From the NCBI GenBank assembly GCA_030248195.1, contig JASAND010026526.1:1-64000 (forward strand): a stretch of DNA of 64,000 nt, in the 5' to 3' direction. The notes under the pieces were generated by a model. It had not been told where the DNA came from and ran no database searches. It was given only the letters and a program-made list of their open reading frames with translations. The DNA is from Trissonchulus latispiculum. Taxonomy: Eukaryota > Nematoda > Enoplea > Enoplida > Ironidae. Below are positions 26,401 to 34,581 of the stretch, one piece after another. Every line of letters begins with the position of its first letter. Position 1 is the stretch's first letter. The position numbers and the translations under genes are program-made.

Positions 26401-29371
26401 TTAATCCGTTTAACTCGTTTAACTCGCTGGATTAAATTTTAATCCATTTAATCCGAGGTGCTATTTCTTTAATGCGGATTAATTTTAATCTAATCCGTTT
26501 AATCTTTAAAGAAATAGGGCCTTGTTAATTTACCCAAATAAACACATGGCCTAATAACTGCTTCAATTGGAAACGACTTTGCCCTAGCATGTGGCAAACA
26601 GTGTCTATGCAGGAATAATCGTGCCTTTCTTTAACTATTCTATCATGAGAAGGAAAGCACCGAATGCATACTATTGTGTTTGACTTGTTTCAGGTTTCTA
26701 GAGCTTATGTGGAACGCCAGTAGCGAGGGAGCGGAAAAGGAGTGGAAATCCTCCGCCACGGCAGAGATCGAGCAAATAACGCGAGTCCTCTTCGATGCGT
26801 TCGACTCCAACTTTGTTACCTCAGACATTCTCAACAATAAGACTGCTCTCATTAAGAATAAATGGACCGTTCCTTCGGCTGTATTCTTCACAGCCACTTT
26901 GCTCACAACTATAGGTACGTCGCCTCCTCTTGAATAACAATTCTTCTTATTGGTATGATAGGTATGATAGCTGATCGTAGGATTATGTTTAAAAAAAGAA
27001 AAACGATGTTCTGTGTTCGTTACATTAACTTCCGTATCATGACTGAGGCACTTTCACGCTTTATTATATCAATAATAAGATATCATGCGCCCATTTGTAT
27101 AATTAGCTACAATGCATCTACTAAAATACTTTAAGCCGGGTTCACACTGAAGTCATAAGTTGCAAGTCTTAAGTCTTTAGGGCTTAAAGCTTGGGAAATT
27201 GGTTCACACTGAGTCCTAAGTCGTAAGGTCGTAAGTTTTAAGCTGCTGAAGACTTAAGACTCAAGACTCGCTTAATTCTCACTACAGTCTTTAGTCGTTA
27301 GTCTTAAACTTTTTAGCTGGCTTAAGACCTTAAGACTGGACATGAAATACATTTATCACTTAAGACTTACGATTAAAGACCAGAGACGTCAGTGCGAACC
27401 AAATCAAGTAAACACTAAATACATAGGACTTAAACCTAACGACTTAGAACTAAAGACTTAAGACTTCAGTGTGAACCTGGCTTTGGTCGCAGCCGAAGCC
27501 TCTCTTCCTTATCGGACATTGACGGCGCGAGAGTGTGTCACTGCAGTTTGGGTTCAAATTTAAGCTTTAGCTTGGCTTGATTGTGCCTGAATGGCTTAGT
27601 CAGTGGAACGGCGGCGTACCAAAGATTGTGAGTTCTATCCCCACCTCAGGCTCGCATACTGTGATAATACTGAACTGTGGACTGCTTTATATTTTATCAT
27701 AGTATTTTAAGGCTACGGTAATATTGTACCCAAAACTTTCCAAGGGCGAATGTTTTGTATCTGGTATGGACTGCTGGGAGTTCCGCTGATTTTAATAACA
27801 GTGGCAGACGTTGGAAAGTTTTTATCAGAAAATATCATTTGGCTCTATACCAAGTATCAGCTTATTAAAAAGAAGCTTCGATGCAAGAAGAGACCTTACA
27901 ATACCACCCAGGTTCAGTGCTCCGCAGGTGCGTTCATTGTCCTAATGAGTAATGACTTCTAAGGAGTAACTGTTTACCAAATCAAGCACCAGATACATAC
28001 TAGACGCTGGCTTTGTAAGGGAAGCAGGCATAGGAAAGATTGATAAGCCTGACATTGGAATTCAGCTGATGGCCCTGTGGTGTAGCGGTAGCATGTCTGT
28101 TTCCGAATCAGAAGGGCCGTGGTTCCATCCCCGGCGGGACCAATTCTTTACTTTCAATGGTGAGTAAAAAGCTGAACCTCCCTCTTCCCTTCTCTCTTCT
28201 AGGACCTGGTTTCGTGAGTACGATGGTGCCTGACGCCTCTCGTCTTGGGCGTGTCCTCGATTTCTTCTTGGTCCACCAGCCACGGTAGAAGCGCTACAGC
28301 TTTAGGAGAGCGATCCACCCTGTCCCAATTTAGTACCTGTGAGGTGCATAGGGTTTGACTAAACAATCGCTTTGTGGGACCAGCATAATTAACATCATAA
28401 AATCTATTAAATCTATAAAATTAATTAAGCACCTCTGTACGTTCACGGAAGCAGCTTTATAGAAATGACGTGAAATCGGCGGTAAGTTTGCCAAAAACAA
28501 TCTGCATGTGCCAACCATCCGACTTCAGCTCAACTTGCACACCCTCTGACTGTGTCAGAGGCTTCCGTTGGATAATCCTAAACTGTAGGTCAACGCAAGT
28601 ATGTGCCACTTTAAAAAGGATCCTTCTAATTGTTAAATTTTAATTCCTTTAAACTAAATAATTCCTATGCTAACCACTAGAGGACCATTATCATCCTGAG
28701 TGTGATTATGCAAATGAGCTGTTTCAGGAGAGGTGGACGCGGAGGCTCAGTTGGAGGAGCTTGCCTTATATGACTATGTGAGCATCCCGGTAACCCTGGT
28801 GCTGACAATCCTGGTCGGATATACGGCACTGAGTGCCTTGATTCTGAGCAACGTTGAGGACTGGTCCTTCTTCAATGCCTTCTACTTCTCCTTCATAACC
28901 ATGACTACCGTGGGCTTCGGCGATCTGTACCCGGAAAAGGAGGCATTCCTTTTGCTTAATTTGCTGTACATTGTGATCGGACTGGCCATAACGACCATGT
29001 GCATTGACTTGGTCGGCATTCAGTACATTCGCAAAATCCATTACTTCGGAAGGGCAATACAGGACGCCAAGTATGCCCTGGTGAATGTGGGCGGTCGTAT
29101 GGTGCAGGTCGGGGACCTCATGAAGTACGCCGCGCTGCTGCATCGCCGCTACGGGGGTCAGGACGGCGCAAAAATTACAGAAAACCCACTGTCCCGACTA
29201 TTTCCCTACGCTTTCATTCCGGACGACATCAACTACATTCGATACATTGACTACATACAGGGCAGTCATGAAAGCCTGTACAGTTGGAAAATTCAGCGAA
29301 GCGAATCGGCAGTATCCCTGGAACAGACTAATACGGTTGCCAGCAATCTGCGCGGAAACTGCACACTTTAA
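23462..29371 (+). CDS. Two-pore-domain potassium channel (TWK/KCNK family), five exons
   Basis: This is a potassium leak channel of the plasma membrane that sets resting potential as a dimer. Exons: 23462-23629, 24165-24316, 26694-26914, 27712-27927, 28728-29371. All introns are GT-AG and the phases fit (0, 2, 1, 1), giving 1401 bases and 466 residues with one stop. M1 is about residues 61-85 (LPHIGLIFLSGTYIF), followed by an extracellular cap with N-X-S/T sites at N100, N114 and N155. Pore 1 is TTIGYG (178-183, split by intron 3). M2 is about 193-215, M3 about 269-292, pore 2 is TTVGFG (312-317), M4 about 326-348. A cytosolic tail of about 115 residues begins VGIQYIRKIHYFGR, which resembles nematode TWK channels. 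Both filters are intact, so it is probably functional. The first ATG is chosen because it opens an in-frame acidic N-terminus. The exact subfamily is unknown. Confidence 0.93.
23691..24029. mobile_element. MITE in K2P intron 1, TGTCGC/GCGACA-saturated
   Basis: The TIRs read AAGACCGGTTCACAGGCT on the left and, complemented, AAAGGCCGGTTCACAGGCT from the right. Outside them lie ATTAA-type bases on both sides. The interior is packed with TGTCGCGTGTCG words on the left and GCGACATGCGAC words on the right, so the whole element folds back on itself. Confidence 0.9.
24373..25209. mobile_element. GAGATAATCTCGAG-saturated TIR element(s) in K2P intron 2
   Basis: The outer TIR word TTGCACCAA near 24379 is matched by the complement of TTGGTGCAA near 25193-25201. 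An inner pair, TTGCACCAACCAAAACTAG at 24465 and the complement of TTTTGGTTGGTGCA at about 25083-25096, shows a related element nested inside or a double end. Both flanks are full of the palindromic word GAGATAATCTC and variants. The AT-rich centre is non-coding. Confidence 0.8.
25960..26521. mobile_element. CGGATTAAA-saturated TIR element in K2P intron 2
   Basis: The ends are GGGTCTATTTCTTTGAAGAT and, complemented, GGCCCTATTTCTTTAAAGAT. Almost the whole 560 bases consist of CGGATTAAA, TTTAATCCG and near variants in both orientations, with CTATTTCTTTAATGC words recurring inside. It is non-coding and an extreme case of the motif-saturated design. Confidence 0.9.
27133..27483. mobile_element. 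MITE in K2P intron 3, ACTTAAGACT-saturated
   Basis: The TIRs are AAGCCGGGTTCACACTGAAG at the left and, complemented, AAGCCAGGTTCACACTGAAG at the right. The interior repeats ACTTAAGACT and TAAGTCGTAAG words. The ends are close relatives of those at 23691-24029. Confidence 0.9.
27585..27651 (+). repeat. tRNA-like SINE head in K2P intron 3
   Basis: GCCTGA at the start pairs with TCAGGC at the end. It has an A-box-like TGGCTTAGTCAGTGG and a B-box-like GAGTTCTATCC. It is the same family as 22242-22311. The stems are imperfect and the copy lies in an intron, which favours a SINE head. Confidence 0.6.
28071..28141 (+). repeat. tRNA-like sequence (CCG anticodon position), probable SINE or pseudogene
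   Basis: A 71-base cloverleaf can be drawn. The acceptor is GGCCCTG with CGGGACC (one mismatch), the D stem GTGT with GCAT, the anticodon stem TCTGT with TCAGA around loop TTCCGAA (CCG, arginine reading), and a T loop TTCCATC. The T stem has two mismatches and the anticodon stem one, so function is doubtful. It lies in K2P intron 4 and is followed by about 150 bases of non-tRNA sequence, which suits a SINE. Confidence 0.5.
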
Positions 29372-29679
29372 TGCGAACCCTGATATGCCAGTCCTCATTA
29401 ATTCCACATGTACATTAGGCTAGTCAATGCAACGATTTGCAAGTAAATCTGCAAGTAGATTTATTAATTTGGCGATATATTGGTTCATATAAATACGATG
29501 ATTGCTGTTAAGGATTTGAAACTTATGCATGCCTGCATGTTGTTTCAATTGCATTCTTATCAATTTTAAATTTTCACATCGAAGTGGGCCTCTCTATTCT
29601 GGAAAGATACAACGGGCCCACATGTTTAATTTCAAGCAATACCGAAAACTGATCTTAGAAGCGTCACTGTTATATTTTT

Positions 29680-29685
29680 AATAAA
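29680..29685 (+). terminator. Candidate poly(A) signal for the K2P gene
   Basis: AATAAA about 310 bases after the channel stop codon, in AT-rich sequence. It is the first canonical hexamer that I noticed downstream. Confidence 0.45.
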
Positions 29686-29699
29686 GCTGAAATTGTTGA

Positions 29700-30600
29700 A
29701 GTAGAAACCCTAATAAGACGTCAATTAATTTACTAATCGTTTTTTGAAACTAAGCACTGTTTAGATATTGTCCCGATAATTCACATCTGCTGATGGATTG
29801 CTTGCCAGACAGACACTATAGCCTGCCTTGTGCTTCGATTACAAACTCAACTACAAATTTCCGCGGTCTCAACTACACTTCAGCGTCATCTGAAATGTGT
29901 CCCTAGATGTTCAAAACATTCATGCTATTTTTCTAGTTGTGTTCAGTGCATATATAGATGGATTCTAAAGCAAAACAGTAATAAATCATGAGTAATTAGG
30001 ATGAACATAAGTGTGAGATTCCGCATTTTAGGCTTCAGCTGTCACGGCATCAAGCTCTGTTAGAACTGAATATTCAGGCATTTGAAAACGTCAAACATCC
30101 GAAGTTTTGCGATCATGCCGACTATCATGTCAAAAAAGGCGATGGTGCCCTTAACTGACAATACCCGTAAATACGTAAACGCAACCAAATCCATCTTTCA
30201 GGAGGGACATACTTCGCGGCGATTCTTTCGTCTTCTAAATACAGAAGATTTGAAAATATAAGCTATTGACAATGATTTTAACATTTCGCATAATCGACTT
30301 TACTCTTTTAACTCGCGGCCCTTAGCTTTTTAGAATTTATATTTTCGACGGAGTGCAAAACATATTTTTAAACTTACGAAGCCACACGCAGAACCATTGC
30401 TATGCAGACAAGTCCAACGAACCATAGTAGAATTATTAATCCAGTGATAATCCCTGAAAATAAAATTAAAAATATGGGCAAGATGGCTATTAACTGTGCT
30501 AAGATAATGTTTATTTTGTAGCAGTCTAAAAAATTCAATGAAAACTAAAGGCTGTTTTTATGATAGAAAAATATTTAGATTGGGTCTGGTCTGCTTATGC
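29700..30600. other. Gene-free interval between the K2P gene and the repeat cluster
   Basis: No coding sequence or clear repeats seen. Confidence 0.4.
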
Positions 30601-30660
30601 ACTATATTATAGAGATAAGCACGGGCCGGATTTCTCCGGCCCGGCCCGGCCCGGCCCGGC

Positions 30661-31071
30661 CGCGTATTTAGAAAGTGCACATCTGCTACGCGCATTGGAA
30701 AGTGCACAGCGTCTACGCGCACCGTTTTAGAAAATGCACATCTCCTACGCGCATTGGAAACTGCACAGCGTCTACGCGCATCGTATTAGAAAGTGCACTG
30801 CGCCTACGCGCAGCAATTCAGTAGGAGAATGCTCCATTCTAAAACTAACCAAAAATTCTAAATCAAAGACTTCAGATTTTTCCAAATCGGGATGATTAAA
30901 CCTTCATATGCATTAATTCAGAAGAAATTAAAATTCATTGTATTCGTTTAAAAAGTAAGCCAGCATGGCCTTAAAAGTGGTGTGAAAAATATTCTCAAAA
31001 CCAAAATCAAAACCATGAGGCTTTTAAATCCAAAAGATTTACATTTCACCCATTTGAGCAGTTTTCTATAC

Positions 31072-31167
<96 letters not shown>

Positions 31168-31913
31168 CCATCTTGACAATTTACATAGACAATCACTAAC
31201 TTACGCCATTGGGCAGAAGCAGTAAAATTCAATTTAATTCAATTCTCTATTAACTGAAATATTTTCAACTGAAACCGAAACTTCCTTTTTATATTTTGAA
31301 TATAATTTGTTTTTAGAATTTAATTCATCCATACGCTATTTCTTTATTATTCAGATTAACTTATTCGGACATTCGGATCTGTACTGTTTATCCCTTCAGA
31401 CAATATTTCGAAATTCTATGTGTTGATCTTAGAAGAAAACTTTCCCAAATTTTGCTAACGTTTTTATAGAGTGATTTTAATAGATTTTGAGTTTTATGTA
31501 GTGGCACAAATCTGAAATCAGTTGGTTTTTTGTTAGCTCAAACGGGAAAAACACTCTAAAATAAAAACAAGAGATTTTTGTAAAGAAGCTTTTTGTGTAA
31601 ATGCATTACATAGAAATTCTGGTATGTGTAGTTTTCTATATGTATATACACGGCACACGCATCTCGACGAAATGGATTAAATGTTTGTACAATATTACAT
31701 TGGACATATAATACCTATGTTAGATATTATGAGAATATGGAGCATTCTCCTACTGAATTGCTGCGCGTAGGCGCAGTGCACTTTCTAATACGATGCGCGT
31801 AGACGCTGTGCAGTTTCCAATGCGCGTAGGAGATGTGCATTTTCTAAAACGGTGCGCGTAGACGCTGTGCACTTTCCAATGCGCGTAGCAGATGTGCACT
31901 TTCTAAATACGCG
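30661..31913. mobile_element. Foldback element with about 178-bp TIRs built of tandem units
   Basis: The left arm (30661-30838) and right arm (31737-31913) are near-perfect reverse complements. Each arm contains about five units of roughly 33 bases with the words AAAGTGCACA and CTACGCGCA. The interior is non-coding and holds a TA microsatellite at 31079-31164. The near identity of the arms suggests recent insertion or gene conversion. Confidence 0.9.
31079..31164. repeat. (TA)n microsatellite
   Basis: An uninterrupted TA run of about 85 bases inside the foldback element. The Ile/Tyr-rich open frames across it are artefacts. Confidence 0.95.
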
Positions 31914-32276
31914 GCCCGGCCCGACCCGCTCCAAACTGTTGCTCGGCCCGGCCCGGCCCGCCAAAAGAAATATTGCAAAATTTTACTAATAATATTATTT
32001 CAAAGGCTTCAGCGCAATATGGAGAGGCTAAATTATGCTACGAAATGTTAAATTTTGCCATAAAATAACCAGAATCAGTTAATGTGTAGCTAATTTTAGT
32101 GATTTTACAACATTTTCTACAGTTGATCGGGGCCGTTTCGGCCCGCTCCGGCCCGCAGTTGAAAAATTTCTTGGCCCGACCTGGCCCGGCCCGCTAACCA
32201 ATGCACATCGGTCCGGCCCGGCCGAAATGCTCATTTCTACTATATAGCATATTCCTTATTTCCACCTGACTTTTGG

Positions 32277-32277
<1 letters not shown>

Positions 32278-32322
<45 letters not shown>
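32278..32322. repeat. Poly-G tract (45 G)
   Basis: Forty-five consecutive G, only six bases outside the left LTR boundary. The minus-strand polyproline frames are artefacts. Such a run could also hide an assembly or sequencing problem. Confidence 0.9.
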
Positions 32323-32323
<1 letters not shown>

Positions 32324-32693
32324 AATAATGCAAGAAAAGGAAGGAAACAAGCAAGGTTTTCCAAATGATGTGCGAATAGCAAAGTTTACACGTTTTAAGA
32401 ATTGTTTCGTCCAATTGCAAGACATCAACACCTAATTTGGGTCCAGACGTGAGAGCATTAAGAATCGTTTTGTCTGCACAAAGAATCGCTTCAAGCTTAA
32501 CCAAAATCAACAAGTTGTACTTTAAAGTGGCCAAGAAGGCCTGTTTTGTGACAAGAAATTACTAAAAACAGTTAATTTTGTCAAAAAGGCAATAGCCAAT
32601 GGTTTTGTGTCATTTCGTCGTTTCACAAGTTCGAATAGGGCCCAAAATGCACATTTTGGGCCAGGAAAGCTAAAGAACGAGTAATGGTTGCTG

Positions 32694-32708
32694 GGTTCGA
32701 TTCCCGCA
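32694..32708 (+). promoter_or_regulatory. Pol III B-box-like word in U3
   Basis: GGGTTCGATTCCCGC resembles the tRNA T-arm and B box. No good A box lies upstream. It is present unchanged in the 3' LTR near 54874. It may be a captured tRNA 3' fragment or chance. Confidence 0.3.
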
Positions 32709-33423
32709 CCGTGACCTTGTATTAATGGGTTTTAACCCATTTGATTCAGGTGCGGATCAGATCAGTCCTGCCAATGATTCGTGTCCAGAGATTCAGTCCA
32801 GCGAAATTGTCGTAGTAGCCTTGATCCTGTGGTATTCAGCGGTAGTCCGGAGAAGGAACTGAACATTTTGGAATAATTTGTCGTGAACGGAATCAGTCCA
32901 ATCGTAGTTTCTGAAGGTACATTGGAGTTCTGACATATTTGGAAGGATAGCTAAAGGCAGAGACTGGACAGCATCAGACCTGATCAAGTTGGGCAAAGGA
33001 CCTAAACTAACCTGAAATTGTGTTTCACCTAAAAAATTGGGACTCTTAATTTCGCAGTCCTGAAAAATGCAAGTCATCGCTAGCGCTTTCGTATGTCTCC
33101 AATTGGGGGGCCGGTACCCCCACTTTGGTTGCCTAAAAACAATTCCATGTGCCTGAAACCGAAGAAGAAGAAGAGAGCCAATACATCTATTGAACTTTGT
33201 GTATTAATTTCCATCAATTAGAGATAAGTAAGGAAGGACAACCCTAACCCCCAAACTTTTCGAATCACCCTCAAATTCTATCTCACATAGCATCCCTGAA
33301 CCGCGTGTCGGAGCGAAAGCGGTGACCGACTTTCGGGGGCTCACCCAAAGACCGGCCCTAGGTTAATATTTAGTAAATTAGTTTATTGTGATACTAGTTT
33401 GACAGTCCTATTGTAAGAGGACG

Positions 33424-33430
33424 TATAAAG
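33424..33430 (+). promoter_or_regulatory. Candidate LTR TATA box
   Basis: TATAAAG, 1.1 kb into the LTR, with the same heptamer in the 3' copy at 55604-55610. If used, transcription would start near 33455 and the downstream hairpins would lie in the RNA leader. Confidence 0.45.
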
Positions 33431-33821
33431 AGTAACAAAAGCACGAGCACATAGGGTAACACACAGCATATAGGGAACCTGAGTTGAGTAATCTGTAGGA
33501 GGAATTGAGAGAGTAGAACGGTGTAAAAGGCGTTAATAGTATCGACCTTGTCCCTATATTCTAACCAAAGTCTGTAATATTATTCCGAATTGGAATAATA
33601 TTAATAATAACCTAAAGGGGAATATCTGGCAACTCTGGTACAGTAATTTTGTACTGTACCCTGTATTATCCATTTTGTACTGTACCCTGTATTATCCATA
33701 TCGGCATTGTCTGTATTGTAGTATCTTACACTTTGAACGCACTAATTGTAATAATTACCCTTGTACTGATTTCATTAAATTATCTGTGTGCTAGCTTACT
33801 GAGTCTTATCACAAGCGACTA

Positions 33822-33916
33822 AAGGCGCGTTTGCCTTCGAATACGGTGCGTTTACCGTTGAGTCTTATCGCTACTAACAAAGGCGCGTTTGCCTTCTCTT
33901 ACGGTGCGTTTACCGT
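33822..33916 (+). ncRNA. Four tandem hairpins sharing the loop GCGTTT
   Basis: AAGGC/GCCTT encloses GCGTTT at 33822-33837 and 33880-33895. ACGGT/ACCGT encloses the same loop at 33843-33858 and 33901-33916. The unit of two hairpins is duplicated with a period of about 58 bases. All four are perfect 5-bp stems and recur in the 3' LTR. Conserved loops on different stems suggest a protein-binding RNA leader structure, for example for packaging or translation. That role is inference. Confidence 0.7.
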
Positions 33917-33957
33917 TCAGCCTCTAATCACAGGAATTCCGGACGGATTCATCACCA

Positions 33958-33963
33958 GTAAGT
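33958..33963 (+). promoter_or_regulatory. Candidate 5' splice site in the LTR leader
   Basis: CCA followed by GTAAGT, a strong donor match, lies downstream of the TATA candidate and upstream of gag. With acceptors just before the ORFs at 45202 and 46808 it would allow spliced subgenomic RNAs. Inference only. Confidence 0.4.
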
Positions 33964-33991
33964 TTCCGTGACAATTACTACCGCGAAGATC

Positions 33992-34445
33992 CAGTGAGGA
34001 ACTCACCCAAATCCAGTGCTATTTACGGAAGCAAGTGCTGACCCCGCTTGCTGTTGCTATTCACTGAAGCAAGTGCTGACCCCGCTTGCTGACCGATTGG
34101 AAATCAGGAGCCTCAAACGAACTCACCAACGAAGACCCCTACCAAGGTTGGCTGCAGAGAATCTCTGATTCTGGAACACCACCTTTCAGAGATCTGGTGC
34201 TTAAGTCTGTTTCATTGCGAACGGACGTGCTGACCTTCCGTGTAATTGGAAGACTAATCGAAAGTCAAAGGTTTTGAGCAGATCGTGTCTTGGATCTCGC
34301 TCACTTCATTACACGGTAAATACACGAATTGGAGCCCCCAGTGAGGACAACCTATCCTGAACAAAGATGAAGAATCTAAAGACTTGGAAGATAATCCAGT
34401 GAGGATGCTGACTCACTTTCGATTTCTAATTATTAACAGTGAGGA
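33992..34445 (+). promoter_or_regulatory. Four CAGTGAGGA motifs in the leader
   Basis: CAGTGAGGA occurs at 33992, 34339, 34397 and 34437, between the leader hairpins and gag. At the first and third sites GTGAG can pair with a nearby CTCAC (34002-34006 and 34412-34416). A repeated stem-forming word next to gag resembles a packaging-signal region, by analogy only. Confidence 0.45.
34330..34347 (+). promoter_or_regulatory. Candidate primer-binding site
   Basis: TGGAGCCCCCAGTGAGGA begins 16 bases after the LTR. It starts with TGG, complementary to a tRNA CCA end. I cannot name the matching tRNA from this window. Confidence 0.4.
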
Positions 34446-34581
34446 GAAATCAGACCCCGTCAAGTGGAAATCAGCGAAGGTTTTGTTCTCCTTTGTAAAC
34501 TTCACCTCCTTATTCTTAACTTAGGTCCAGATAGTGCCTTTCCTTCTTAAGTCATCCTTTAGTGTTCAGGACTAAAGCATC

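Larger units (their letters stand above)
30610..32239. mobile_element. hAT-like non-autonomous element with GGCCCGG-rich ends
   Basis: The termini are TAGAGATAAGC at the left and GCTCATTTCTA at the right, imperfect TIRs of the TAGNGATGNGC kind seen in hAT elements. The flanking octamers CTATATTA (30602-30609) and CTATATAG (32240-32247) match at six of eight bases, suggesting an old 8-bp duplication. GGCCCGGCCCGG blocks lie just inside both ends. No transposase. A foldback element (30661-31913) is nested inside. Confidence 0.7.
32329..34313 (+). repeat. 5' long terminal repeat (1985 bp)
   Basis: Starts TGCAAGAAAAGGAAGG and ends TCACTTCATTACA. It contains perfect hairpins at 32639-32662 (11-bp stem) and 32724-32741 (8-bp stem), a B-box-like GGGTTCGATTCCCGC near 32694, a TATAAAG at 33424, a 26-bp tandem duplication (33646-33697), four GCGTTT-loop hairpins (33822-33916), a GTAAGT donor candidate at 33958, and two AGCAAG/CTTGCT hairpins (34030-34052, 34068-34090). 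Short open frames in both strands are not convincing. Confidence 0.95.

Noticed and set aside
28071..28141. Functional tRNA-Arg gene
   Set aside because: Mismatches in the acceptor, anticodon and T stems and intronic location favour a SINE or pseudogene.
32194..32534. Polyproline open frames on the minus strand
   Set aside because: They exist only because of the 45-base G run and have no family features.
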